Shown here in pieces: positions 17,421 to 26,853 of a stretch of DNA of 64,000 nucleotides (position 1 is the first letter of the stretch; each line of letters starts with the position of its first letter). This DNA comes from Porphyromonadaceae bacterium UBA7207 (GTDB lineage: Bacteria > Bacteroidota > Bacteroidia > Bacteroidales > Muribaculaceae): contig DKUJ01000022.1 in the NCBI GenBank assembly GCA_002490635.1, positions 7,676 to 71,675 of the forward strand, given 5' to 3'. The position numbers and the translations under genes are program-made. Below the pieces are notes generated by a model. That model was not told where the DNA came from. It saw only the letters and a list, made by a program, of their open reading frames with translations, and did not search any database.

Positions 17421-18356
17421 TCAGGCGTTTAGGATTGCCCGAAGGAGTATGTTCTGGCCTCGTCCGCCGAGGCGGCGGAAATGATAGAGGAATCTCAGTA
17501 TCGCGCGCTCGCGCATTGTCTTTCCGCTGCATATCTGCCCGAGGCGTTGGCGGCATAGTGATGAAATACCGGTGTCGGCGCCACGTGCGGTATTGCCCAG
17601 ATTGATGGCGCGCACGCAGTCGGTCCACAGATGTGCCTGCGGAGGCAGGCTGCGGGATATGAGCCGGAGAGGCAGTTCCATGCGTTCTATATAGTCTCCG
17701 TTGATATTCGCGCTTATGGATGCGGCCTGCTCTACCGTGGTTACTGTTGCGCGACCGTTAAGCTTCACAGCTTTGGCTCCGCCGGCTACCATGCGCACTC
17801 CAAGCTCGATGTCGTCCCATAGTCTTACCTGCGGGTTCCACATTCCGGCGTTTCTCACAGTGTCGGTGCGGGCGCACCATCGTTGTGTGGCGTAGCCGCC
17901 GTCGAAGAGCGAGTGCCAATGGGCGTTGTCGGCGTAGAAACGGTGTATGGAGCGCTTTCCTGAGATATTCCGGTGAATTGTATCCCAGCCGAGTATGTCG
18001 GCCTCAGGATGGCTTTCTATGCCGTTCAGAACGCGTTCTATATGTCCGGGGTGCATCAGGTCGTCGGAATCGAAGAAGAGCACCCATGGCGACTCCACGG
18101 CGTCCAGGCCGCGGTTGCGTGCGGCACAGGCTCCGGGTGTGCTTTCGGAGAGAACAGTTACCGGACGTTCGGGGGAGTTGTTTTCGGCCTGCCACTTGCG
18201 CAGCACTTCGATGCTGCCGTCGGTGCTGGCGTTGTCGACCAGCACGGTGGCGAAACGCGGGGCGGTCTGTTGCCTCAGGCTCCCGAGGGTGTGCTCTACC
18301 AGATTCCGGCGGTTGTGCACCGGAATCACTATTGTGAGCATATGGGCGCCGGACAT
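17421..18356 (-). CDS. Glycosyltransferase family 2
   Basis: 311 residues. GT-A fold start LTIVIPVHNRRNLVEHTLGS, then VDNASTDGS, CAARNRGLDA and the metal-binding LFFDSDDLMHPGHI (~93-106). It transfers a sugar from a nucleotide-sugar donor, probably to a cell-surface glycan or LPS; donor and acceptor cannot be read. A later Met at residue 6 (18341) is an equally good start. It follows pyrF by 6 bases in the same direction, although the functions are unrelated. Confidence 0.88.
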   Translation of the reverse strand: MSGAHMLTIVIPVHNRRNLVEHTLGSLRQQTAPRFATVLVDNASTDGSIEVLRKWQAENNSPERPVTVLSESTPGACAARNRGLDAVESPWVLFFDSDDLMHPGHIERVLNGIESHPEADILGWDTIHRNISGKRSIHRFYADNAHWHSLFDGGYATQRWCARTDTVRNAGMWNPQVRLWDDIELGVRMVAGGAKAVKLNGRATVTTVEQAASISANINGDYIERMELPLRLISRSLPPQAHLWTDCVRAINLGNTARGADTGISSLCRQRLGQICSGKTMRERAILRFLYHFRRLGGRGQNILLRAILNA

Positions 18357-18362
18357 CGGCTG

Positions 18363-19199
18363 TCAGCGTTCTATCGCGGCGAGGTAGCCGGCCATGCGTT
18401 CGGCCATCTCGCGGGCAGCGGCAGCGGCGGCTTCCGCGAAGTCGTCGCCGGAAGAGGCATGGATAATGCCTCTTGAGCTGTTCACCAGAAGGCCGCATTC
18501 GTCGATCATGCCGTTTTCCACCACCTGTTCGAGATTGCCGCCCTGGGCGCCCACACCGGGCACCAGAAAGAAGTGACGGGGCACGAGCTTGCGCAGTTCC
18601 ACAAGGCTTTCGGGACGTGTGGCGCCTACAACATACATTGTGTTCACCGGCGAGCCCCAGTGGCGGCTGAGGCGCACCACGCGCTGGTAGAGGGGCATGC
18701 CTTCGGCATCGGCGATTGTTTCGAAGTTTCCGGCCGAAGGGTTAGAGGTCAGAGCCAGCACAATGCTCCAGCGGTCGGCATGGTCGAGGAAAGGCCGCAC
18801 CGAATCCTCGCCCATGTAGGGAGCGAGAGTAACGGCATGGCAGTCCATTGTGTCGAAGAACGTGCGGGCATAGCGTGCGGCGGTGTTGCCTATGTCGCCG
18901 CGTTTTGCGTCGGCGATAACGAACTGGTCGGGGTAGTTTTTGCGTATATAGGCCACGGTATCCGCCAGCGCCTGCCATCCTTCCGCGCCGTGGCATTCGT
19001 AGAAAGCTGTATTGGGCTTGTATGCCACGCAATAGGGGGCTGTGGCATCGATTATGGCTTTGTTGAAGGCCAGGATTGCTGCCGCAGGATTTGCGTCGGC
19101 ACCAAGCGAAGCGGGCATGCGTGCGGGATCGGGGTCGAGGCCTACGCACAGGAAGCTGCCTTTGCGGAAAATGTTTTCTACTAATTCGGTGCGTTTCAT
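18363..19199 (-). CDS. pyrF: Orotidine-5'-phosphate decarboxylase
   Basis: 278 residues, of the longer type-2 PyrF subfamily. FLCVGLDPDP at 17-25, AYKPNTAFYE around 59-68, and the catalytic FVIADAKRGDIGNTAARYA at 93-111 with the Asp-Lys-Asp charge network (DAKRGD 97-102). The phosphate-binding end is FFLVPGVGAQGG. It makes UMP from OMP, the last step of de novo pyrimidine synthesis, in the cytoplasm. It lies 31 bases downstream of prfA in the same direction. Confidence 0.95.
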   Translation of the reverse strand: MKRTELVENIFRKGSFLCVGLDPDPARMPASLGADANPAAAILAFNKAIIDATAPYCVAYKPNTAFYECHGAEGWQALADTVAYIRKNYPDQFVIADAKRGDIGNTAARYARTFFDTMDCHAVTLAPYMGEDSVRPFLDHADRWSIVLALTSNPSAGNFETIADAEGMPLYQRVVRLSRHWGSPVNTMYVVGATRPESLVELRKLVPRHFFLVPGVGAQGGNLEQVVENGMIDECGLLVNSSRGIIHASSGDDFAEAAAAAAREMAERMAGYLAAIER

Positions 19200-19230
19200 A
19201 TCGTGTTGATGGCTTTTGTTTGTAATTGTT

Positions 19231-20340
19231 TCAGAGTTGCGCGGCCTTGAGTTTTTCGGCGTTTTCGGCTACGGCGAGGGCATCGAGGAGTTCCTGGATG
19301 TCGCCGTCGACAAATGCCGCCAGATTATAGGCCGTGAAGTTTATGCGGTGGTCGGTAATGCGTCCCTGAGGATAGTTGTAGGTGCGTATTTTGGCCGAGC
19401 GGTCGCCGGTGGAAACCATTGTCTTGCGGCGCGAGGCAATGTCGTCGACGTATTTCTGGTGTTCTTTATCGTATATGAAAGTGCGAAGGCGGCTCAGGGC
19501 GCGTTCCTTGTTTTTGGGCTGGTCGCGGGTTTCGGTGCACTCTATGAGTATTTCCTCGCTCACTCCGGTGTTCGGGTTGCGCCACATGTAGCGCAGGCGC
19601 ACACCGCTTTCCACCTTGTTCACGTTCTGGCCGCCGGCGCCGCCGCTACGGAAGGTGTCCCATTTTATTTCGCCCTCGTTTATCTGCACGTCGAACGGTT
19701 CTGCCTCCGGCAGCACTGCCACGGTGGCGGCGGATGTGTGCACACGGCCCTGTGTTTCGGTGGCAGGCACGCGCTGCACGCGGTGCACGCCGCTTTCGTA
19801 TTTCAGCACTCCGTACACACCCTCGCCGCTTATGGCCAAAACGACTTCCTTGAAGCCTCCGGCGGCACCTTCGCTGGCCGATGTCACGGCCACGTTCCAT
19901 CCGCGGCTTTCGCAGAAGCGGATATACATCTTGCACAGGTCGCCGGCGAAGAGTGCGGCCTCGTCGCCGCCAGTGCCTCCGCGGATTTCCAGGATGGCGT
20001 TCTTGGAGTCTTCGGGGTCGGCAGGGATAAGCAGCAGACGGATTTCGTCCTCAGTGCCGGGCAAAGCCTCATTGGCGCTGTCGAGCTGTTCCTGGGCCAT
20101 CTGACGCATCTCCGGGTCGCTTTCGTCGGCAAGGATGGCGCGAGCCTCGTCGGCGCGGTCGAGCAGTGTCCGGTAGCGGCGTGTGGCCTCGGTAAGGCGT
20201 TCGAGTTCCTTGTATTCCTTTGTGAGGCGCACATAGCGTTGCATGTCGGCTATTACGGCAGGGTCGGTAATCAGTGTGGCCACTTCGCGGAAGCGGCTTT
20301 CGATGCCTTCGAGTTGTTGGAGAAGCTTGTTGTCAGCCAT
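19231..20340 (-). CDS. prfA: Peptide chain release factor 1
   Basis: 369 residues, a usual length. The stop-codon recognition tripeptide is PAT (residues 192-194, RVPATETQGRVHTSA), which marks RF1 (UAA/UAG) rather than RF2 (SPF). The peptidyl-tRNA hydrolysis motif GGQ is at 236-238 (SGGAGGQNVNKVESG). The start overlaps the end of the YitT gene by 8 bases. Confidence 0.97.
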   Translation of the reverse strand: MADNKLLQQLEGIESRFREVATLITDPAVIADMQRYVRLTKEYKELERLTEATRRYRTLLDRADEARAILADESDPEMRQMAQEQLDSANEALPGTEDEIRLLLIPADPEDSKNAILEIRGGTGGDEAALFAGDLCKMYIRFCESRGWNVAVTSASEGAAGGFKEVVLAISGEGVYGVLKYESGVHRVQRVPATETQGRVHTSAATVAVLPEAEPFDVQINEGEIKWDTFRSGGAGGQNVNKVESGVRLRYMWRNPNTGVSEEILIECTETRDQPKNKERALSRLRTFIYDKEHQKYVDDIASRRKTMVSTGDRSAKIRTYNYPQGRITDHRINFTAYNLAAFVDGDIQELLDALAVAENAEKLKAAQL

Positions 20341-21262
20341 TAGTAGTTTCCGGTTGATTGGCGGGAAGCTGTGTAGCGAAACTTTTTTTAATCTTCATTT
20401 TCACCTTCAGCTCGTCGAAGCCTTTGCCGTACACGCCGTTCACATGAGCCTGCGCGCAGAACGCGTTGGGGTCGATGCTCTTTATTATCCTGCTAATGGT
20501 CACGGCTTCGATTTTGCGGCACATTACCAGAAGCACTTTCACTTCTTTCTTGGAATACCATCCCATGCCTGTCAGGACAGTGCATCCGCGGTGCGCCTCG
20601 TTGTTGATGGCTGTGGCTATCTCTTCCCACTTGGAGGAAAAGACGGTGAACTGCACCGCCTGGCGGTCGGTGTTGATTACCATGTCGGCCACGTAGGAGC
20701 AGAGAAAGAGCACTATGAGGCCGAACACCACTTTGTCGATCTGCAAGGTAACGAAGTACGACGAGGATATGATGAACAGGTCGGTATAGAGCATCGTGCG
20801 CCCTACGGTAACGTTGGAGTGCTTGCTCACCATGGCGGCAACAATGTCGGTTCCGCCCGAGGAGCCGTTGTGGGTGAATGCCAGCCCCACGCCAAGACCT
20901 GCGGCAACGCCGCCGATTACTATGTTGAGGAAGCTTTCGTCGGTGAATCCCGAGGCCAGCAGCGGCTGGAAGATGCCCAGGAAAACGCTCATCATGGTGC
21001 ATCCGAAGATGGTGCCGAGCACAAACTGTTTGCCCACAATCTTGTATGCTATGGCCAGCAGGGTTAGATTGAGGGCATAGTTGGTGATTGCCACCGGAAT
21101 GCCGGTGAGGAAGTAGACAATGGTGCTAAGACCTGCGGCACCACCGATTACCACCCTTTCGGGAAGAATGAAACCGCAGAATCCGAAGGCATAGATGGCC
21201 ATGCCCAGCGAGATGAAGACATAGTCGCGGGCCGAGCGCCACAGGTTGATTTTTTTAGTCAC
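20333..21262 (-). CDS. YitT family membrane protein (DUF161/DUF2179)
   Basis: 309 residues. About five or six membrane segments occupy residues ~10-190 (VFISLGMAIYAFGFCGFILP; GGVAAGLGVGLAFTHNGSSGGTDIVAAMVSKH), followed by a cytoplasmic DUF2179 domain (~225-300; GMGWYSKKEVKVLLVMCRKIE). The GGTDI motif is typical. The transported substrate is unknown for the family. The gene ends inside prfA. Confidence 0.92.
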   Translation of the reverse strand: MTKKINLWRSARDYVFISLGMAIYAFGFCGFILPERVVIGGAAGLSTIVYFLTGIPVAITNYALNLTLLAIAYKIVGKQFVLGTIFGCTMMSVFLGIFQPLLASGFTDESFLNIVIGGVAAGLGVGLAFTHNGSSGGTDIVAAMVSKHSNVTVGRTMLYTDLFIISSSYFVTLQIDKVVFGLIVLFLCSYVADMVINTDRQAVQFTVFSSKWEEIATAINNEAHRGCTVLTGMGWYSKKEVKVLLVMCRKIEAVTISRIIKSIDPNAFCAQAHVNGVYGKGFDELKVKMKIKKSFATQLPANQPETTNG

Positions 21263-21297
21263 TATTGTAACGGCTTTGATGATGCGATAATTCGCGG

Positions 21298-21305
21298 CAA
21301 AGATA
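21298..21305 (-). promoter_or_regulatory. Possible -7 box (TATCTTTG) before the YitT gene
   Basis: TATCTTTG on the minus strand, 36 bases before the YitT start, matches TAnnTTTG. The -33 region is not clear. It would begin a YitT-prfA-pyrF-glycosyltransferase transcript. Confidence 0.45.
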
Positions 21306-21347
21306 ATACATTTTACAACAGTTTTCCGGCGGAAGCCAAAAAAACCG

Positions 21348-22592
21348 TTAAAGCAGCGATTTGTCGAGCGATGTCTGGCAGGATGAGAGTGCCTCGCATA
21401 TGGCGTGGCGGTCCATGTCCTTGCCTATGAATACGAGTTTCACCATCCTGTCGCCGTAGACGGGATCCCAGTCGAGGGCTATGGCTGGGTCGGCGGCCAT
21501 GATGTCGCGGAGTTCCTCTTCAGGTGCGGTGGCGAACCACAGTCCGGCTTCGGTGAGCTTCTTCTGCCGGCCGGCGGTCTCGAACAGATAGCTCATGTCG
21601 GGGTTGTGCCTGAAGTAGACCACACCTTTGCAGCGGATTACCGATTCTGGCCAGCTGCCGGCGATGAAATGGTCGAAGCGGTTGATATCCAGAGGCCGGC
21701 GGTCGGAATACACGAACGTGCCTATGCCGTATTCTTCGGTGTGGCCGTTTTCGCCGTGGTGGCAGTGGCCGCAGTGGCAGTCGGCGCCATGTTCATGGTG
21801 GTGCTCCTGGTGGTTGTGTTCGTGATGGTCGTGGTCTTCGTGGTTATGCCGGTTTTCTATTTCCTGCACCCATGTGGCGGAGGTGGCCACGTCCTCGAAG
21901 TCGAACAGGCTGGTATTCAGAAGGCAGTCAAGATCCACGTTGCAGTAGTCGCACTCGATTATGCGTGCCTTGGGCTGTATGGCACGTATCACGGCACGCA
22001 CGCGGGCCGCTTCCCCGGCGGATATCTCGCTGATTTTGTTCAGCAGTATGATGTTGCAGAATTCTATCTGTTCTATTACCAGATTCTCGATGTCGTCGCT
22101 GTGGTGGTGTTCGCGCAGGCTTTCACCGCAGCCGAATTCGTCGCGCATGCGCAAGGCGTCCACAACAGTGGCTATGGCGTCGAGCCGCGGGATGCCCGCT
22201 TTGCGGTATTTACTCTCCATGTTCGGGATGGAACAGATGGTCTGGGCTATCGGCGCCGGCTCACATATGCCGCTGGCCTCGATAACGATATAATCGAATG
22301 AGCGGCTTTCCACAAGCGATGCCAGCTGTTCCACAAGGTCCATTTTGAGGCTGCAGCATATGCATCCGTTCTGCAGAGCCACCAAATCTGTATTGTCGGC
22401 GGCTTTGTCCTGTCCCACCACACCTCCTTTGGCAATGAGGGACGCATCGATGTTCACTTCGCCGATATCGTTCACAATCACTGCAAAGCGGATTCCGCGA
22501 CGGTTGGTGAGTATGTTGTTCAGCAGTGTCGTTTTGCCGCTGCCAAGATAGCCGGTGAGCAGAAGCACCGGCACTTGTGTGTTGCTGGTCAT
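21348..22592 (-). CDS. CobW/COG0523 G3E GTPase with histidine-rich metal loop
   Basis: 414 residues. Walker A GYLGSGKTTLLNNIL begins at 14, the metal-binding CxCC motif NGCICC is at 75-80, then IEASGICEPAPI and the guanine site LLNKIS (~183-188). Residues 249-284 form a His/Glu-rich stretch with about 15 His and three Cys (DCHCGHCHH), followed by the CobW C-terminal domain (GTFVYSDRRPLDINRF). COG0523 proteins deliver Zn or other metals to client enzymes; the insert looks like a Zn storage or sensing loop. No Zur box was identified. The start overlaps the TatD-like gene by four bases (ATGA). Confidence 0.92.
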   Translation of the reverse strand: MTSNTQVPVLLLTGYLGSGKTTLLNNILTNRRGIRFAVIVNDIGEVNIDASLIAKGGVVGQDKAADNTDLVALQNGCICCSLKMDLVEQLASLVESRSFDYIVIEASGICEPAPIAQTICSIPNMESKYRKAGIPRLDAIATVVDALRMRDEFGCGESLREHHHSDDIENLVIEQIEFCNIILLNKISEISAGEAARVRAVIRAIQPKARIIECDYCNVDLDCLLNTSLFDFEDVATSATWVQEIENRHNHEDHDHHEHNHQEHHHEHGADCHCGHCHHGENGHTEEYGIGTFVYSDRRPLDINRFDHFIAGSWPESVIRCKGVVYFRHNPDMSYLFETAGRQKKLTEAGLWFATAPEEELRDIMAADPAIALDWDPVYGDRMVKLVFIGKDMDRHAICEALSSCQTSLDKSLL

Positions 22593-23203
22593 AGTTTTAT
22601 GCTCTTATTGTAGAATTCCCTTAGGGAAAGTTGTTGTAGGTCTATAATTTTTTCGATGGATAGCGACGACTCGTCGGTTTCGGCGAAGCGGTGTTCCGCA
22701 GGGGTGACTCTAAGAGCCTCGGGGTCGAAATGCTCGCCGAAGCTCAGCGAGTAGCCTGCATCGAGCAGCTGGCGGGCCAGAGCGGCGTTTCGCCGGAAAC
22801 CGTGAATAATCCGCGGGCAATCGCCGGGCAGCTTTCTTGCAAGTGCCAGCAGGCGGTGCCATGCGCCCGTGCAGTGCACTATTATCGGTTTTCCGGCATC
22901 GGAGGCAATGGCGGCCTGGCGCAGAAATATCTGTTCCTGGATTTCGAGTGTGGCGCCGCGGCGGCTGTCGAGCCCGCATTCGCCCACAGCGACGACTTCA
23001 GGCCGTGCTATGGTAGCTTTCAGGCGTTGCCACAACTCTTCGGGAAGTGGTGCTGCTGTGTCCCAGGGGTGTATGCCTGCGCTGAAAAGGCGGCCTTCGG
23101 AGGCAGCGGGGGCGGAAGTATAGGACGGGAGGTTGAAGATGGCATGAGCCGACGGCCACTTGTGGGTGTGTATGTCGACAATTTCCGGTGGAAACGGATT
23201 CAT
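22589..23203 (-). CDS. TatD-family metal-dependent hydrolase (short form)
   Basis: 204 residues from the ATG at 23203, which forms an ATGA overlap with the yidD stop; a longer start at 23233 lies inside yidD and is less likely. Metal ligands are recognisable: IVDIHTHKW (HxH), VGECGLD (Glu), IVHCTGAW (His), IIHGFRRN (His) and FAETDE (Asp). It is shorter than the typical ~260 residues, with reduced loops. TatD proteins are 3'-5' DNA/RNA exonucleases; whether this short form keeps that activity is uncertain. Confidence 0.85.
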   Translation of the reverse strand: MNPFPPEIVDIHTHKWPSAHAIFNLPSYTSAPAASEGRLFSAGIHPWDTAAPLPEELWQRLKATIARPEVVAVGECGLDSRRGATLEIQEQIFLRQAAIASDAGKPIIVHCTGAWHRLLALARKLPGDCPRIIHGFRRNAALARQLLDAGYSLSFGEHFDPEALRVTPAEHRFAETDESSLSIEKIIDLQQLSLREFYNKSIKL

Positions 23204-23439
23204 GGCACGGGGTCGTAGCCGCAGCCTCCCCACGGATGGCAGCGCAGAATGCGCTTCAATGCAAGCCAGGAGCCTTTCATGGGGCCGTGGCGGCGCAGGG
23301 CTTCAAGTGCATAGGCACTGCAGGTGGGTGTGTAGCGGCAGCTTGGTGGAAACAGTGGCGAGATGCACAGGCGGTAGATGTGCACAGGCAACGACAGAAG
23401 CCATACTGCGGCTTCAGCAATCGGATTGCGGGCTTTCAT
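23200..23439 (-). CDS. yidD: Membrane protein insertion efficiency factor YidD
   Basis: 79 residues. The family core [53 protein letters not shown] region is intact, including the Cys-containing RYTPTC and the CHP end. It assists YidC-mediated membrane insertion. The start lies inside rnpA (26-base overlap), the classical rnpA-yidD arrangement. Confidence 0.95.
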   Translation of the reverse strand: MKARNPIAEAAVWLLSLPVHIYRLCISPLFPPSCRYTPTCSAYALEALRRHGPMKGSWLALKRILRCHPWGGCGYDPVP

Positions 23440-23821
23440 TGTAGTATGTGCTCAGAGAGGAGAGTATTCTGCGCATGGCCTCGGCCACGGAAGCATAGCT
23501 TTTGAGCGAGTCGGCCACGTAGACGAATGCCAAGTCGAGCCGCAGACCGGGAGCAACGGGATAGGCTCCTTTCTGCAGGCGATATGCTTCGCGAATGAGC
23601 CTTCGCATGCGCACACGGTCCACGGCGTGGCGCAGACGCTTTTTGGGTACGCTGATCAGGAAGGCCACGGGGGCATCGCTCTTGCGCCGCGGATTGTTGC
23701 GGGCCACAGCGCGGAGGGGATAGGCAAGCCGTGAAAAATCGGCTCCGCCACGGCCGAACAATTGCTCGATGGCCACGACGGAGCACAGTTTCTCTTTTTT
23801 GTAGAGAGGGAATTCTTTCAC
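23414..23821 (-). CDS. rnpA: Ribonuclease P protein component
   Basis: 135 residues from the GTG at 23821, which gives the usual N-terminus (V/M)[13 protein letters not shown]; a TTG at 23848, directly after the hemD stop, would add nine residues not typical of the family. The RNR box [21 protein letters not shown] carries the conserved basic residues. It is the protein subunit of RNase P, which matures tRNA 5' ends. It overlaps yidD downstream and follows the hemD-like gene closely. rnpB was not seen in the window. Confidence 0.9.
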   Translation of the reverse strand: MKEFPLYKKEKLCSVVAIEQLFGRGGADFSRLAYPLRAVARNNPRRKSDAPVAFLISVPKKRLRHAVDRVRMRRLIREAYRLQKGAYPVAPGLRLDLAFVYVADSLKSYASVAEAMRRILSSLSTYYNESPQSDC

Positions 23822-23848
23822 TTTACCTGCCGGATCATGAGTTGACAA

Positions 23849-24607
23849 TCAAGCGGAAGTCTTGTCTTTCTCGGTGGTAAGCCAGCGGTCGATGGCGGCG
23901 GGCATCGAGGGTGCCTCGGGTGCCGGAGCCTGGATATCGAGCCGGAGGCCGGCATCGGTCACACTCTTGGCAGTGGAAGGGCCGAGAGCGGCAATGGCGA
24001 TTTTGTCCTGTTTGAAATCAGGGAAATTCTTCAGCAGGCTGTCGATTCCCTGCGGGCTGAAGAACACAAGCATGTCGTAATCGAATGCTTCGTCGGGAGC
24101 GAAGTCGTTGCTTACGGTGCGGTAGAGGGCGGCACGCGTGAAGTTGATTTTCGCCGATTCCAGCAGCGAGGATTCGGAGCCGTTGTTGACATCGCTCACG
24201 GCCCAGAGGAATTTCTCGGTCTTGTGTTTTGCCAGATATGGCACAAGATCGGAGAGGCGTCCGGTGTTGGAGGCGAAAATTTTACGTTTGCGGTACACTA
24301 TGTATTTCTGCAGGTAGTTGGCTATGGTTTCGCTGGTGCAGAAATACTTCATGGTTATGGGAATGGTGATTCTCATCTCCTCACAGAGACGGAAGAAACT
24401 GTCGACGGCTATTTTCGCAGTGAAAATCACGGCGGTGAAGTCGGCGATATTGATTTTTTGCTGGCGGAACTCGCGGGAGCTCAATCCTTCTACCTTGATG
24501 AACGGGCGGAAAACGATTTCCACACCGTGTTTCTGAGCGATATCAAAGTAAGGGCTCTTTTCCGATTCGGGGCGGGGCTGGGATACTAATATTTTTTTAA
24601 TGCTCAC
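23849..24607 (-). CDS. hemD: Uroporphyrinogen-III synthase family protein
   Basis: 252 residues, starting at a GTG. The two-domain HemD fold is suggested by the N-terminal ILVSQPRPESEKSPY, ADFTAVIFTAKIAVDSFF in the first domain, and FDYDMLVFFSPQGIDSLLKNFP with IAALGPSTAKSVTDAGL in the second. HemD cyclises hydroxymethylbilane to uroporphyrinogen III. Sequence conservation in this family is low and no other haem genes are nearby, so the enzymatic role is less secure than the fold. It lies between a DUF4271 gene and rnpA. Confidence 0.82.
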   Translation of the reverse strand: MSIKKILVSQPRPESEKSPYFDIAQKHGVEIVFRPFIKVEGLSSREFRQQKINIADFTAVIFTAKIAVDSFFRLCEEMRITIPITMKYFCTSETIANYLQKYIVYRKRKIFASNTGRLSDLVPYLAKHKTEKFLWAVSDVNNGSESSLLESAKINFTRAALYRTVSNDFAPDEAFDYDMLVFFSPQGIDSLLKNFPDFKQDKIAIAALGPSTAKSVTDAGLRLDIQAPAPEAPSMPAAIDRWLTTEKDKTSA

Positions 24608-24635
24608 TCTTTCAGGTGCTTAGTTGGGGTCTCTG

Positions 24636-25571
24636 CTATACGACAACTGTAAGAAAGCACAGCAGTCGGTATATTAAAAGTACCGGTATGATTTCCAGGG
24701 TGCAAAGGTACAAAATAAAGTAAAGCAAAGAGCGCAGTTTGTGGTAAAAAATTTTAAAGCCCTTGACCACGAAAACTGCTCTTGAAGCGGCATATATGGC
24801 CGCGGAAAGCCAAAGCATGGGTGTGGTCCATTCCGGGCGGCACACTATGAGCAGGGCGGGAGCGGCAAGCGCCAGGCCGGCTATTGCCGAGGATGCGGCA
24901 AAGCCCTGCACCCACTGGCGGCGCCCTTCGGGGCTGGAAAAGGAATAGCCTATCAGTGAATACACGGCAATCTGGAAAAGATAGTACAGACCGAGTATTC
25001 CCATGGCGGCAGTGGTGCCGGAAAATGATGCTGTGGCGGGGCGACCGTTGATATTGTAGAGCACCACGCCACCGAAGACAATGAACGCCAGAGCCAGAAG
25101 GAAAGCGGTGGGCAGGTGCACGCGGGTGTTGTCGTCGAAGGCGTTGTTGCGCCGGCGGTAGCCGGTGAGTTCGTTGCAGTAGGCACGCAGTGCGCGCAGC
25201 ACCGACTGGCCGTTGAGCGCCGTAGCGGCGAGGGTGAGCATGAGTATGGCGGTGAGAATGCCTCCGCCGGAAGGGAAATCGGGTCGGCTCTCGCCTACGA
25301 TGCCGCGCGTGAATCCGGAATCGACACCTACGACAGTGTGCGCGGCTATGGTGTCGGCAAGTAGATCGACGGCCACGCTGTCGCGGTAGGTCTCGGTGGC
25401 GAAGTGTGGTATCCGGCCTGTCACGGTGTCGGCGAGAACGGAGTCGAATATGGCTGTGCACACTCCGTTGTCGACGAACTGTGCAGGCGGATTTAGGCTC
25501 CGTGGCGCCGGCGTTGGAGCAGGAATGCCAAACGGTGTCAGTGGCTGTGTGTGCAGGCTGTCGGCGGCCAT
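24636..25571 (-). CDS. DUF4271 domain membrane protein
   Basis: 311 residues. The N-terminal ~90 residues are Pro/Thr/Asp-rich and look disordered. From about residue 105 there are six or seven hydrophobic segments (GILTAILMLTLAATAL; FLLALAFIVFGGVVLYNI; AAMGILGLYYLFQIAVYSLI; LLYFILYLCTLEIIPVLLIY). The layout and the neighbouring hemD-like gene fit the Bacteroidetes DUF4271 family. Function unknown. Its start overlaps the LOG-gene stop by one base (TGATG). Confidence 0.82.
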   Translation of the reverse strand: MAADSLHTQPLTPFGIPAPTPAPRSLNPPAQFVDNGVCTAIFDSVLADTVTGRIPHFATETYRDSVAVDLLADTIAAHTVVGVDSGFTRGIVGESRPDFPSGGGILTAILMLTLAATALNGQSVLRALRAYCNELTGYRRRNNAFDDNTRVHLPTAFLLALAFIVFGGVVLYNINGRPATASFSGTTAAMGILGLYYLFQIAVYSLIGYSFSSPEGRRQWVQGFAASSAIAGLALAAPALLIVCRPEWTTPMLWLSAAIYAASRAVFVVKGFKIFYHKLRSLLYFILYLCTLEIIPVLLIYRLLCFLTVVV

Positions 25572-26140
25572 CAGAACTTGGCGGAGAATTCACGGTGTTC
25601 CACAGGTGCCAGAGCCATTTCCACGGCTTCGGCTGCGGTGGAGGCCACGCTGAACAGGCGCAGGTGGTCGGTGTTCATGAATCCGTGGTCAACGGCATTG
25701 TGGAGCATTGAAAGGAAAGCGTCGTAGTAGCCGGCGGTGTTGAAAATCACTATATTTGCATTCAGAAGCCCCAGCTGGCGCCATGTTATGGCCTCAGTTA
25801 GCTCCTCGAAAGTGCCTATTCCGCCGGGAAGAGCTATGATGCCTGTGGCTGTTGCGGCCATTTTCTCCTTGCGGGTGTGCATAGTGTCGGTGACTACGAG
25901 GTCTGTGAGTCCTCTGTGGTGCCAGCCGCGCTCGACCATGAAGCCGGGGATTATGCCGGTTACTTTTCCGCCGGCGGCAAGGGCTGCGTCGGCGGCCGCT
26001 CCCATCAGGCCGGTGCGTCCTGCACCGTACACAAGAGTGGCGCCGGCGGCGGCAATACGCCTACCGAGGGCGCTTGCGGCTTCGATGAACTCCGGCGCCA
26101 GATTCGCCGAGGATCCGCAGTATATTGTGATATTGCTCAT
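25571..26140 (-). CDS. LOG-family (TIGR00730) phosphoribohydrolase
   Basis: 189 residues. Rossmann-like start ITIYCGSSANLAPEF, then LVYGAGRTGLMGA, MHTRKEKM at 87-94, and the family signature PGGIGTFEE at 105-113. LOG proteins hydrolyse cytokinin riboside or AMP-type 5'-monophosphates to free base and ribose phosphate in the cytoplasm. The start overlaps the stop of the TPR gene upstream by four bases (ATGA). Confidence 0.93.
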   Translation of the reverse strand: MSNITIYCGSSANLAPEFIEAASALGRRIAAAGATLVYGAGRTGLMGAAADAALAAGGKVTGIIPGFMVERGWHHRGLTDLVVTDTMHTRKEKMAATATGIIALPGGIGTFEELTEAITWRQLGLLNANIVIFNTAGYYDAFLSMLHNAVDHGFMNTDHLRLFSVASTAAEAVEMALAPVEHREFSAKF

Positions 26141-26853
26141 TGTTGTTTGCTGATTTTTTGCAGAGTCTGTTCCAGATACGGCGTGGGGCGTATTGTGTAG
26201 GCACGGCGGAGCAGGGCGGCGGCTTCGTCGCTGTCGGTCTGTAGCAGCCAGTAACCCAGAGCGAGCAGCACATTATGGTTGTCCGGCTCTATGGCCAGGG
26301 CCTCGCGGAGCGCGGCTTCACCTGTGGTGTCGTCGCCTGCGGCGATGGATGCTTTGCCGAGAATCTCAAGCAGCGAGGTGTCGCCGGGCGATGCCAGCAG
26401 AAGCAGACGGGCATAGCATGCCGCTGAGGCGTTGTCGCCGCGGCGCATGCTGTGGTCGAGCAGCCGCAGTCTCAACGGGCGCAGCAGCCACGGCATTTTC
26501 TCTCCAAGAGTGGCGAGCAGCTGAGGATAGTATGGTGCTATGGAGCATGAATAGCAGTCGCGGCGCACGGCCTCGAGCAGAGTGTCGAGATTCACGGCAT
26601 TGGAAAGGGCGCGTTCCACGGTTTTCGACGCCATGGCCGAGTCGCCGCGGATGGCTCCGGCCACAATCATGCGTGCAGTGGCTCCGGCATCGGAGGGATT
26701 ACGGTCGGCCACAAGGGTGTACAGCGCCTGCGCCGCGGCATATTCGCCGCTGTCCCAGGCGCGTTCGGCCTGCCGTACGAGTGTGCTGTCTGGAGTGCCG
26801 GCCAATGCGGCGGCAGCGACAGCAGTTGCCATTATTACAGACAGCAGGCGCAT
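26137..26853 (-). CDS. Exported TPR-repeat protein
   Basis: 238 residues from the ATG at 26853, whose A is the last base of the kinase TGA (TGATG); it opens with a signal peptide MRLLSVIMATAVAAAALAG. A longer frame reaching 27096 runs inside the kinase gene and has Arg/His-rich shadow composition. TPR-like helices: LVRQAERAWDSGEYAAAQALYTLVA near the N-terminus and TGEAALREALAIEPDNHNVLLALGYWLLQ near the C-terminus. Probably periplasmic; partner unknown. Confidence 0.82.
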   Translation of the reverse strand: MRLLSVIMATAVAAAALAGTPDSTLVRQAERAWDSGEYAAAQALYTLVADRNPSDAGATARMIVAGAIRGDSAMASKTVERALSNAVNLDTLLEAVRRDCYSCSIAPYYPQLLATLGEKMPWLLRPLRLRLLDHSMRRGDNASAACYARLLLLASPGDTSLLEILGKASIAAGDDTTGEAALREALAIEPDNHNVLLALGYWLLQTDSDEAAALLRRAYTIRPTPYLEQTLQKISKQQ

